From the NCBI GenBank assembly GCA_031254455.1, contig JAIRUI010000004.1, positions 1-19,568 of the forward strand: DNA of 19,568 bases, in the 5' to 3' direction. The translations under genes and the position numbers were made by a program. How positions within the stretch are numbered: the first letter of the stretch is position 1; each line of letters starts with the position of its first letter. Source of the stretch: Chitinispirillales bacterium. Lineage in GTDB: Bacteria > Fibrobacterota > Chitinivibrionia > Chitinivibrionales > Chitinivibrionaceae. The notes below the pieces were generated by a model. The model had not been told where the DNA came from and made no database searches. It saw nothing but the letters and a program-made list of their open reading frames with translations. Positions 1 to 8,117 of this stretch are shown piece by piece.

Positions 1-408
1 TAATAACTATTACGCCTCTGTTGACGGAGTGCTTTTTAATAAAGCAAGAACAACGCTAATTCTATGTCCTGCAAGTAAAACTGGTGCTTACAGCATTCCC
101 TCTTCTGTAACTTCCATCGACAGTAACGCTTTTTACTATTGCAGCGGCTTGACTTCGGTAACCATCGGCAGTGGGGTAACGAGTATCGGAGATTTGGCTT
201 TTTCCTATTGCCGCGGATTGACTGCAATAAATGTTGAAGAAAATAATAACTATTACGCCTCTGTTGACGGAGTGCTTTTTAATAAAGCAAGAACAACGCT
301 GATTCAATGTCCTGCAAGTAAAACTGGTGCTTACAGCATTCCCTCTTCTGTAACTTCTATCGGCAGTTCCGCTTTTTACTATTGCAGCGGCTTGACTTCG
401 GTAACCAT
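1..408 (+). repeat. 243-bp in-frame tandem DNA repeat in the LRR region
   Basis: Bases 1-165 recur at 244-408 with an exact offset of 243 bp (81 codons). Bases 1-114 differ from 244-357 only at 58/301 and 63/306; the divergence sits mainly at 115-127. The first copy runs off the left edge of the window. A shorter unit of 72 bp (24 codons) follows: the stretch starting at 407 recurs at 479. Both unit lengths are multiples of three, so gain or loss of units would keep the frame. Confidence 0.9.
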
Positions 409-1702
409 TCCCTCTTCTGTAACTTCCATCGGCAGTGACGCTTTTTACGATTGCCGCGGCTTGACCGGAGCATTAACGATTCCCTCTTCTGTAACTTCCA
501 TCGGCAGTGACGCTTTTTCCCATTGCAGCGGATTGACTGAGATTATCAATCGTGCGATAACACCTCAGACAATTGATTCTTATGTTTTCTATAATGAAAC
601 AACATCATCGGTTAAATTATTTGTTCCTCTACAATCGCTTGACGCATATAAAACTGCCAACGTTTGGAAAGATTTCAATATTAAGACTATGCCTTTTATG
701 TTGGATGATGCGAACGTTACGCTTTTAATAAGTGAAACTCAAACGCTTGAATCAACGTTTATTGAAGAATATGCAGGTGGTATGACTGTAACGTGGACAA
801 GTGAGAATTCTGCCGTTGCTACAGTAAGTAATGACGGCACGATAGCGGCAATATTACCTGGTACGACAATAATTGCCGCAGTAGTGCAAGACGACAGTTT
901 TACCCGTAAATGTGTTGTGAATGTGTTAAAGGCAGACATAGACATGAGCGCAATAACGTTTGCCGACAAAACAGTAACATACGACGGGCAATCACACAGT
1001 ATTCTTATTGACGAAACATTACCGCAAGGTGTGAGTGTAAATTACACAGACAATAACAAGGTAAATGTGGGAGTTTACACGATAACAGCCGCGTTTACGT
1101 CTAATAATTATAACGTTCCCGCCGCCAAAACGGCGACACTGACAATAAAAAAAGCGGATATAGACATGAGCGGGATAACGTTTGACGACAAAACAGTAGC
1201 ATACGACGGGCAGACGCACGGTATTTTTATCGGCGGAACCGTTCCAAACAGGATAACGGACATAAACTATACAAACAACGGACAGATTCAAGCGGGAGTT
1301 TACACGGTAACCGTGTCGTTTACGGTAGATGCCGCAAAATACAATACTCCTGCGCCGCTTACCGCGACACTGACAATAAGCGACGGCGTTCCGGTAAGTG
1401 ACGTTAAGCCCGACAAACGTAGCGGCGGCATAAGGCTTTTGAGCAACATAGTCTCCGATAAGGCGGTTATCACCGTTGATTTGCCCAACAACGAGAGAGT
1501 TTCTCAGATTAAGGCGGTAATCTATGATAATATCGGTAACGTGGTGTTTGAGAAGACTGAGAGAGGTAGTAGTATTACTTGGAACTTAACCAACAATGCA
1601 GGCAGAAATGTAGCGAACGGTACGTATTTGATTGTCGCCGAAGCGATAGGAAATAACGCAAAGACGTATAAGTATTCGGCGAAGTTGGGAGTGAGACGGT
1701 AG
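1..1702 (+). CDS. BspA-like leucine-rich-repeat surface protein with Ig-like modules, 5' end outside window
   Basis: The reading frame is open from base 2 and upstream of the first possible start (GTG at 29), and the residues before that GTG match a later repeat, so the true start lies before the window. About 567 residues are visible. The order is: BspA/TpLRR-type leucine-rich repeats (LRR_5; recurrent SVTSIGSDAF and CSGLTSVTI) over roughly the first 190 residues; a Big_2-like Ig module with VTWTSENSAVATVSNDGTI; two MBG-like modules, each with DIDMSxITFxDKTVxYDGQ and ending TATLTI; and a C-terminal module with GNVVFEKTE and NGTYLIVAEA that resembles FlgD-like or type IX secretion tails. Such proteins are exported and act at the cell surface in adhesion or matrix binding; that role is inferred. 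The repeats are nearly identical at DNA level. A hairpin terminator follows, so the gene ends its transcript. Confidence 0.85.
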   Translation, partial: NNYYASVDGVLFNKARTTLILCPASKTGAYSIPSSVTSIDSNAFYYCSGLTSVTIGSGVTSIGDLAFSYCRGLTAINVEENNNYYASVDGVLFNKARTTLIQCPASKTGAYSIPSSVTSIGSSAFYYCSGLTSVTIPSSVTSIGSDAFYDCRGLTGALTIPSSVTSIGSDAFSHCSGLTEIINRAITPQTIDSYVFYNETTSSVKLFVPLQSLDAYKTANVWKDFNIKTMPFMLDDANVTLLISETQTLESTFIEEYAGGMTVTWTSENSAVATVSNDGTIAAILPGTTIIAAVVQDDSFTRKCVVNVLKADIDMSAITFADKTVTYDGQSHSILIDETLPQGVSVNYTDNNKVNVGVYTITAAFTSNNYNVPAAKTATLTIKKADIDMSGITFDDKTVAYDGQTHGIFIGGTVPNRITDINYTNNGQIQAGVYTVTVSFTVDAAKYNTPAPLTATLTISDGVPVSDVKPDKRSGGIRLLSNIVSDKAVITVDLPNNERVSQIKAVIYDNIGNVVFEKTERGSSITWNLTNNAGRNVANGTYLIVAEAIGNNAKTYKYSAKLGVRR

Positions 1703-1730
1703 AGACTTAAAATATAATTTATTTTAGTGG

Positions 1731-1761
1731 CGGCTCTTTTCTGGGAGCCGTCTTTTGTCTT
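1731..1761 (+). terminator. Intrinsic terminator after the LRR protein
   Basis: A perfect 6-bp stem CGGCTC (1731-1736) / GAGCCG (1745-1750) with an 8-nt loop is followed by the T-rich TCTTTTGTCTT (1751-1761). It begins 28 nt after the stop codon. The remaining bases to 1935 hold no gene that I can see. Confidence 0.75.
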
Positions 1762-1935
1762 GCGGCAAATGGTATATGATAAAGGAATTTTGATTTAATA
1801 TCGGAGATGTTTGTCAATATCGGAGAAAAGAGTCCTGTAAAATCTGAAAGTTTATTGAGATGAACGTTTCAAAAAATTACTTTGTTTCGGCGAATATTAT
1901 TTTCTTTTGGAAACGAAAAATAATGAAAAAATGCG

Positions 1936-4392
1936 ATGATAAAAAAATATTTCTTGTTGATATTTACTTGCATAATATACGCTTTCCCTCAAACCGACAC
2001 GTTGGATTATTCGGCGGACCTTGTTGAATATTCACGGAAAGACAGTACGATTACGCTTTCGGGAAACGCGTCTATATATTATAAAGGGATAAAATTAACC
2101 GCCGACAGTATTTTTTATTTTACAAATATAAAAACTATGATTGCAAACGGAAGTCCGATTCTGATTGACGGAACCGACACTCTGTACGGCGAATATATTA
2201 TATACGATATTGAAAAAAGAACCGGAAAAGTAAAATACGGGTCTGTGCGTTCTAATGAGAATAAATCGTATTACGGTGAAAAAATTCTCTACGGCGATTC
2301 CGCAATTTACGCTTATCACGGATCATATTCTACTTGTATGTTTCCCGACAGTCCGCATTATCGCTTTTATTGCGAGAAAATTAAAGTCGTTACAAACGAT
2401 AAAACAGTCGCCAAACCGTTTGTCTTGGTAATAGCGGACGCACCAGTAGCCGCGTTGCCGTATTTCATTATTCCGCTAGAAAAAGATCGTACGTCAGGTT
2501 GGCTTCCGATTCGATGGGGCGTAACGCTTAACGGACGAGGCAATATAGATAATGTCGGATATTATTGGGCGATTAACGATTATTTGGATTTTATGCTTGC
2601 CGGAAAAGTCGATAACTTTGAGAATTTTTTAATTAAAGCCGAAACGAGATATGCCTTAAAAAACGTTCTTACCGGAAATATTTATACCGATTATTTGATT
2701 AACAACCAATACATGGGGCGTTATAACCGTTGGTCGCTGAACTTTAGCCACGACCAAAATTTGCTTCCGGACAAAAGTTTTACGCTAAGAGGCAGCGGAC
2801 AACTTGTTTCGGATAAAAAATATTTCAACGAATTTTCGGACGACACTTTACTTTTGATTAATCAGGAACTGTCGAGCAGTTTGTCGCTGACTAAACGTTT
2901 TGACGAAATCGGAGGATATGCGTCGCTTTCTTGGAATCGAAACCAAAATTTGCAGCGCGAAACGGTCGAACAGGATTTGCCGACATTTAACTTTACGCTT
3001 AATAACCGCTCGCTAGTTCCGCTTAAAGAAGGCGACAGTACGCAAAATTTGTTAAATAAATTATCATGGAGTTATTCTTACAAAGCCAACCAAAAAATTC
3101 TTGAAAGGAATAAAAGCGACTCTTCATATTATAAGGTTCATCGCGGCATGTCTCATTCGATTCCGGTAAATCTTCCGTTTAATATTTTTAATTACATAAA
3201 AATAACACCTAATTTTACGATAAACGAATCGTTCTTTGATTCTTATCGCGACACGGCGTCCGTGATAGATACGATTTTTGAAAAACTTTACGATACTATT
3301 CCTTTGGAAAACGCAAATTATATTGAATATGCGGGACGTGAAAAAGACACCGTTTTTTATCCGAATAACATTTCTCCGGATACGGTTTTCGTTTTGGTTT
3401 ATAGAGACGACACGACTTGGACTCAAAAGCGTTATGACACGACTTATTACTACGACAAAAATTATAAAGCCTCAAAAGCGCATCAGGTTTGGTGGAATAC
3501 CGGAGTAAATATTTCCACGGATCTATACGGCGTTTTACCTTTGAAAATAGGAAAAATGCAAGGTATCAGGCACACTCTTTCTCCTAGTGTAGGTTATCGC
3601 TTTACTCCGCAAAAAGATTTGGACGTAAATTTTTTGTCGATTGGAATTCTTTCGCCTTCCGGAACAAAAAGGCGGCAGGATTTGTCGTTTGGGCTTAATA
3701 ATTTGTTTGAAACAAAAATTTTGAATACGAATTCTAACGACAGCGCAAAATCTTCCGTAAAAAAAATAAATTTGCTTTCGTTAAACGTTTCAAGTTCGTA
3801 TAATTTCGAAGCGGATTCGCAAAAACTTAGCGACATTTCGCTTTCCGCTTCGATTCCCGCGCCAAAGGTTAGTTTTTCTTATTCAGGCGGTTATCATCCG
3901 TACGATATGCGGAATAATTTGGATGTTCCCAAACCGCTTTCGCATGTAATAAACGTCACTCCTATTCTTCCGTCGCTGGGCGGAAATTTCTGGAGCGGCG
4001 ACGCTATTCTGCATGACGGATTAGAGTATTACGGATATTTAGACAATTTATGGCGAAATAACAGCCGAGATTGGCAAATTACCATAACTCCGCGATACAC
4101 ATACACGATGAATCGTGAAAATACCATATCGGATTTCAAAACAAATAAAAGTTATAATTTAGGCGCCGGTTTGCAATTTAATCTGACGGAACGATGGAAA
4201 ATTTCATGGAATGGGAATTGGTCTTTTACGGAAAACACGTTCATAAACCAGAATGTCGCGCTTTACGCCGATTTGGAATGCTGGGACTTGAAATTGGATT
4301 GGTATCCGTCCGGCGTAAATTCGGGGAGAATATATTTTGTCGCCGCGCTCAAAAAGCATCGTGATTTGAAGTGGGAACAAAAAGAGAAGTGA
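1936..4392 (+). CDS. lptD: LptD-like LPS-assembly outer membrane protein
   Basis: 818 residues. The N-terminal MIKKYFLLIFTCIIYAFPQ is a signal peptide. Residues about 25-150 have the OstA/LptA beta-jellyroll pattern (DLVEYSRKDSTITLSGNA, then IKLTADSIFY and further short strands). The segment DRTSGWLPIRWG, then GYYWAINDYLDF near residue 190-220, is the characteristic start of the LptD barrel, and the rest alternates polar and aromatic residues as outer-membrane strands do, ending in W-rich strands. Known role of the family: with LptE it inserts lipopolysaccharide into the outer leaflet. Its presence indicates an LPS-bearing or related outer membrane. No good Shine-Dalgarno sequence lies before ATG 1936, but that start gives the only complete signal peptide. 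The typical two-cysteine pairs of proteobacterial LptD are not evident, so disulfide-controlled maturation may differ. The gene seems to be transcribed alone. Confidence 0.8.
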   Translation: MIKKYFLLIFTCIIYAFPQTDTLDYSADLVEYSRKDSTITLSGNASIYYKGIKLTADSIFYFTNIKTMIANGSPILIDGTDTLYGEYIIYDIEKRTGKVKYGSVRSNENKSYYGEKILYGDSAIYAYHGSYSTCMFPDSPHYRFYCEKIKVVTNDKTVAKPFVLVIADAPVAALPYFIIPLEKDRTSGWLPIRWGVTLNGRGNIDNVGYYWAINDYLDFMLAGKVDNFENFLIKAETRYALKNVLTGNIYTDYLINNQYMGRYNRWSLNFSHDQNLLPDKSFTLRGSGQLVSDKKYFNEFSDDTLLLINQELSSSLSLTKRFDEIGGYASLSWNRNQNLQRETVEQDLPTFNFTLNNRSLVPLKEGDSTQNLLNKLSWSYSYKANQKILERNKSDSSYYKVHRGMSHSIPVNLPFNIFNYIKITPNFTINESFFDSYRDTASVIDTIFEKLYDTIPLENANYIEYAGREKDTVFYPNNISPDTVFVLVYRDDTTWTQKRYDTTYYYDKNYKASKAHQVWWNTGVNISTDLYGVLPLKIGKMQGIRHTLSPSVGYRFTPQKDLDVNFLSIGILSPSGTKRRQDLSFGLNNLFETKILNTNSNDSAKSSVKKINLLSLNVSSSYNFEADSQKLSDISLSASIPAPKVSFSYSGGYHPYDMRNNLDVPKPLSHVINVTPILPSLGGNFWSGDAILHDGLEYYGYLDNLWRNNSRDWQITITPRYTYTMNRENTISDFKTNKSYNLGAGLQFNLTERWKISWNGNWSFTENTFINQNVALYADLECWDLKLDWYPSGVNSGRIYFVAALKKHRDLKWEQKEK

Positions 4393-4394
4393 AT

Positions 4395-4441
4395 TTTGCC
4401 GAATTTTCTATGTTAAGTTGTTTGCGGCAAATATTATTTTT
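4395..4441 (+). terminator. Possible weak terminator after lptD
   Basis: TTTGCCG (4395-4401) pairs perfectly with CGGCAAA (4435-4441), followed by TATTATTTTTG. The 33-nt loop is long, so termination here is only a suggestion. Confidence 0.3.
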
Positions 4442-4485
4442 GTAAGCATTTATTTAAGTATAAGTAGTTATCAAGGAGTTTTTAG

Positions 4486-4731
4486 ATGTCTGTCCGGTGG
4501 ATTCGTAATGTTTGCATTGATGGTCAAGAAACTACTATTGAAATTCAAATAGGGTATAAAGTAATCGGCGATAAGTCCTATACGCGAATAGGAAACGATA
4601 TTGAACTTTACTTTGACGCAAAAACCGAAGAACGAAGTGAAATTGTAAATAAGGGTAAAGATTTATTAAAACAACAATTATCCTGTAAAAAAATAACCTA
4701 TACCGATGGGCGAGATTATGACTGGAAATAG
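4486..4731 (+). CDS. Small hypothetical protein upstream of GH57 gene
   Basis: 81 residues, not recognised. A good ribosome site, AAGGAG (4473-4478), lies 7 nt before ATG 4486, which supports that this is a real gene. The protein starts MSVRWIRNVCIDGQ and has an alternating N-terminal half (TTIEIQIGYKVIGDKSYT) that suggests beta strands, then a charged helical stretch (KTEERSEIVNKGKDLLKQQ). There is no signal peptide or membrane segment, so it is probably cytoplasmic. Its last 14 nt overlap the start of the GH57 gene, so the two are likely translated in a coupled way from one transcript. No function can be assigned. Confidence 0.6.
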   Translation: MSVRWIRNVCIDGQETTIEIQIGYKVIGDKSYTRIGNDIELYFDAKTEERSEIVNKGKDLLKQQLSCKKITYTDGRDYDWK

Positions 4732-7192
4732 ATACTGCGTAATACACGGACATTTTTACCAACCTCCCAGAGAAGACCCCTGGGAAGACGAGATTGAACG
4801 TCAGCCGTCGGCTAAGCCGTACCATGATTGGAATGAAAGAATTTATGACGAGTGTTATCGTCCCAATTCGTTTTCAAGAATACTTAACGAAGAAAGTGAA
4901 ATCGTCGCCGTAAATAACAATTTCTGTTACATGAATTTTAATTTTGGACCTACGCTTTTTCGCTGGATAGCCAAAAAACATCCGACCGTTTATAACAGAA
5001 TAATAGAGGCGGATAAACGCAGCCGCGAAGATAACGACGGACACGGAAGCGCTATCGCTCAGATTTATAGTCATATAATAATGCCGCTTGCGACTAAAAA
5101 AGATAAATTGACGCAAATACGCTGGGCGAAATCGTTTTTCAAAAGACATTTTAAACGTGAAACCGAGGGATTCTGGTTGTCGGAAACCGCAATAAACATG
5201 GAAACAATCGAATGTTTGGTGGACGAGAATGTAAAATTTGTAATTCTGTCGCCTAATCAGGCGGAAAAATTTCGTTACGATTCAAACGGCGAATGGCTTG
5301 AAACTTCGGAGTATGGGCTTGACCCGAAATATACATATAGATGTTTTGTTGAAAACCGAAACGGTGAACGAAACGGAAAGTATATTGACATATTTTTTTT
5401 CAACGAAGGCTTATCGCAGCAAATCAGTTTTGAAAATTTACTTGAAAACGCCGATATTTTAACTGATAAAATTAATACCTGTTACGATGAAAGCTCAAAT
5501 GAAAATCAGTTGGTAAATATTGCTACGGACGGTGAAACTTTTGGGCATCATAAAAAAAACGCCGATATGTGTCTTGCGTATTTTTTTAGAAAACGCGCCG
5601 CTCAATCCGGCATAAAAATGGTAAACTATGCGACCTATCTGGCAAAAAATCCTCCTAAACGAGAAGTTAAAATAAAAAACGCTTTCGGAGAAGGAACCGC
5701 TTGGAGTTGCGCACACGGGACAGGACGTTGGAGCAGGGATTGCGGCTGTAACACAGGCGCATTGCCGCAATGGAACCAAAAATGGCGTTCCCCGCTTCGT
5801 AGAGCGTTGCAAATTTTGCAATCCGAAATCGACTTTATTTATCATCAAGAAATGAGTGCGTTTTTTGAAAATCCCGATAAAATTCGCGATATGTACGAGC
5901 CGTTTATCGACGATCAAAGCAATGTAAAGAAATTTATTGAGAAAAATGCGAAAAAAAACGTAAATATTTCCGACGACCGAATTTCAAGAATATTAATGCT
6001 TTTGGAAGCGCAAAAATTTATCCTTTTCTCTTTCACTTCCTGCGCATGGTTTTTCAACGATATTTCCGGAATTGAGCCGCTGCAAAATTTGCGTTACGCG
6101 TTTAGAGCATGGCAATTGACATATCCCAACGCAAAAAACAATTCGGTACTGCAGGAATTTCTGCTTATTTTACAACAGGCGAAAAGTAATTACCCAGACA
6201 TTGACGGGAAAAAAATCGTTGAAAAAGAAATACTTCCGATGGCGGATCATTTGGAACGTGTAGCGTTTACCATAGCTGTCAATCACTATTTATACGGCTT
6301 TTATTCCGGCAGCAAAAAAACCGGACTAGAAGATTATTCATATTCGACAAATGTCATAAAAAATGAAGAAGACAGAGTTTTTGATAAAAAAACGTGGCGA
6401 ATATATTCGGCGGACGTCGCTCATAAAATTTCACAGGAAAGAAAATCATTTATTATCGCGTTGTATAAAAACGGCAGTCAAATTGAAGGCGTAGTATTTA
6501 ACGAAAAGCAAAAACTGCCGAAAAACGATTCCGCTTTTGCAAAATTCATGGATGACAAAGACCTGATGAGATTTACTTTGCGGGATATCGTTCCGTCGGC
6601 GAGAGATCATGTTACGAAAAGATTTGTCGATGATTTTGCGAACGACACTTATTTGGATTATTTGTCGTGGGCAGGGACGCAGAATAACCGTTTGAACGCT
6701 ATAATCGACGTAAATAACGGTCTTCCGAGCGAACTTTCAGAAACAATTAAATTTTATATTGATAAAGAATGGGACATGGCGATTGCGGCGTTTCTACAGG
6801 CAAGCGAGAAAATTCAAGATTTTGTAAATAAACTTTCGGATATAAACGAACGTGCGGATCGCTATAAAATATTTATAGACAAAATTAAGAGCGCCGAAAA
6901 AATTCGCCTGAAAATAAATGATGACTTGAAAATTCTAGACGATGACTTTAACAATGAAAAATTAGTCGATTCAATTATCGTTAAACTTGATGTCGTGAAA
7001 AATTTGGCGATTCCTTTGCATTTTCATCAGGTGCAAGACAGATTTTATTTAATTTACAAGCAAGTTATAAACGATATTTATCCGCACTGGACCGCAAACG
7101 GAAGATCTGTAGGTAAAGAACGGCAAACTATAATGTTAATTAACAAGCTTGCGAAAAAATTCGGATTTAATATTGATAAAACAGCGGTTTAA
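4718..7192 (+). CDS. Glycoside hydrolase family 57 / DUF3536 protein
   Basis: About 824 residues from ATG 4718, which is preceded by a GGGCGAG ribosome-site-like stretch; ATG 4706 is an alternative that adds four residues but has no such site. The N-terminal half is a GH57-type catalytic fold: HGHFYQPPREDPW near residue 10; ETEGFWLSETA, whose Glu156 falls where the GH57 nucleophile lies; and ATDGETFGHH, whose Asp271 falls where the acid/base residue lies. The C-terminal half fits the DUF3536 extension that accompanies this GH57 subgroup. GH57 enzymes act on alpha-glucans (amylases, branching enzymes, 4-alpha-glucanotransferases), but the activity of the DUF3536 subgroup is poorly known, so a specific substrate is not claimed. 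No signal peptide is seen, so action on an internal glycogen-like polymer is the natural inference. The pseudouridine synthase gene starts 4 nt after the stop. Confidence 0.85.
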   Translation: MTGNRYCVIHGHFYQPPREDPWEDEIERQPSAKPYHDWNERIYDECYRPNSFSRILNEESEIVAVNNNFCYMNFNFGPTLFRWIAKKHPTVYNRIIEADKRSREDNDGHGSAIAQIYSHIIMPLATKKDKLTQIRWAKSFFKRHFKRETEGFWLSETAINMETIECLVDENVKFVILSPNQAEKFRYDSNGEWLETSEYGLDPKYTYRCFVENRNGERNGKYIDIFFFNEGLSQQISFENLLENADILTDKINTCYDESSNENQLVNIATDGETFGHHKKNADMCLAYFFRKRAAQSGIKMVNYATYLAKNPPKREVKIKNAFGEGTAWSCAHGTGRWSRDCGCNTGALPQWNQKWRSPLRRALQILQSEIDFIYHQEMSAFFENPDKIRDMYEPFIDDQSNVKKFIEKNAKKNVNISDDRISRILMLLEAQKFILFSFTSCAWFFNDISGIEPLQNLRYAFRAWQLTYPNAKNNSVLQEFLLILQQAKSNYPDIDGKKIVEKEILPMADHLERVAFTIAVNHYLYGFYSGSKKTGLEDYSYSTNVIKNEEDRVFDKKTWRIYSADVAHKISQERKSFIIALYKNGSQIEGVVFNEKQKLPKNDSAFAKFMDDKDLMRFTLRDIVPSARDHVTKRFVDDFANDTYLDYLSWAGTQNNRLNAIIDVNNGLPSELSETIKFYIDKEWDMAIAAFLQASEKIQDFVNKLSDINERADRYKIFIDKIKSAEKIRLKINDDLKILDDDFNNEKLVDSIIVKLDVVKNLAIPLHFHQVQDRFYLIYKQVINDIYPHWTANGRSVGKERQTIMLINKLAKKFGFNIDKTAV

Positions 7193-7196
7193 AAAA

Positions 7197-8117
7197 ATGA
7201 TTAAGATTATCGTCTCTGAAAATGACGGTGGGAAGCGAATAGACAGGCTTGTTCGAGAAGAGTTGAATTGTTGTTCTTTGGGTGAAATTTTTAGATTGTT
7301 TCGTACCAGAAGAGTTTCAATAAACGGTATAAAATGCAAAGAGAGCGAACGGGTAAAATTTGGCGATGAAATTTTAATTTTTGCAGATAAAGACGAATTA
7401 AAAAACAAATCCGCTCAAAAAATTAAAATTATAAATAAAAATAATTTTCAATTGATTTACGAAGATAAAAATCTAATTGTATGCAACAAACTATCGGGTG
7501 TTGCAAGTCAGCCCGGTAAAGGAATTCCGTCGGGAACGTCGCTTATCGAACTTGCGCGGAATTACGCTGATGAAAAATTTGTTCCCTATCTGATTCATAG
7601 AATTGACGCCGATACGTCCGGAGTGATTTTGATCGCGAAAGACATTGACTTTTTAAGGAGTTTGCAAAATATTTGGAACAGTGAATTTGTCAAAAAAGAA
7701 TACGTTGCCGTTTGTTTCGGAAATTTTGACCAAAAAAACGGAAAAATCGACTTAAAACTTGAAAGAACGTCAAAAGAGGCTGCGGGAATGAAAATGAAAG
7801 TAACCGAACATGGCGGACTTCGCTCAATTTCTCAGTATAAAATAATTTCACAAAACGAAAATTGTGCAATAGTTTCAGTAGAAATCAATACCGGACGAAC
7901 ACATCAAATTCGCACGCATTTTGCGTATATAAACCACTGCTTACTGGGAGATAAACGCTACGGTAATAATCAAGCCGACAAAGCCATTGAGGAAAAAAGC
8001 GGATTAAAAATCAATAGACTTATGTTGCATTCTCATAAAATTTCTTTTTTTTTGAACAAAAAACAATATAGTTTCTCGGCGCAAATACCCGATATTTTTC
8101 ACAAATTCATAAAATAA
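7197..8117 (+). CDS. RluC/RluD-family 23S rRNA pseudouridine synthase
   Basis: 306 residues from ATG 7197. An in-frame TTG upstream at 7149 lies inside the GH57 gene and adds nothing conserved. An N-terminal S4 RNA-binding domain (about residues 10-60; DRLVREEL, RRVSINGIKC, VKFGDEI) is followed by the catalytic domain. The motif HRIDADTSG carries the catalytic Asp137, and TGRTHQIRTH near residue 235 and LLGDKRYG are typical of the RluA/RluC/RluD branch. The enzyme converts uridine to pseudouridine in large-subunit rRNA. Which position is modified cannot be told from sequence alone, so no symbol is given. It lies 4 nt after the GH57 gene and is probably cotranscribed. Its TAA stop touches the stop codon of the convergent transglycosylase gene without any spacer. 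Confidence 0.9.
   Translation: MIKIIVSENDGGKRIDRLVREELNCCSLGEIFRLFRTRRVSINGIKCKESERVKFGDEILIFADKDELKNKSAQKIKIINKNNFQLIYEDKNLIVCNKLSGVASQPGKGIPSGTSLIELARNYADEKFVPYLIHRIDADTSGVILIAKDIDFLRSLQNIWNSEFVKKEYVAVCFGNFDQKNGKIDLKLERTSKEAAGMKMKVTEHGGLRSISQYKIISQNENCAIVSVEINTGRTHQIRTHFAYINHCLLGDKRYGNNQADKAIEEKSGLKINRLMLHSHKISFFLNKKQYSFSAQIPDIFHKFIK

Noticed and set aside
1..540. CRISPR-like reading of the regularly spaced repeats near the window start
   Set aside because: The repeats are codon-periodic parts of one open reading frame, without unique spacers of uniform length.
1897..1923. Imperfect inverted repeat TTATTTTC / GAAAAATAA just before lptD
   Set aside because: One extra A breaks the match and AT-rich repeats of this size are common by chance.
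1760..4443. Short shared word TTGCGGCAAAT at 1760 and 4433 as a dispersed repeat
   Set aside because: Eleven bases shared once in almost 20 kb is expected by chance.
7149..7196. Earlier TTG start for the pseudouridine synthase
   Set aside because: It lies inside the GH57 gene and adds 16 non-conserved residues; ATG 7197 gives a standard S4-domain start.
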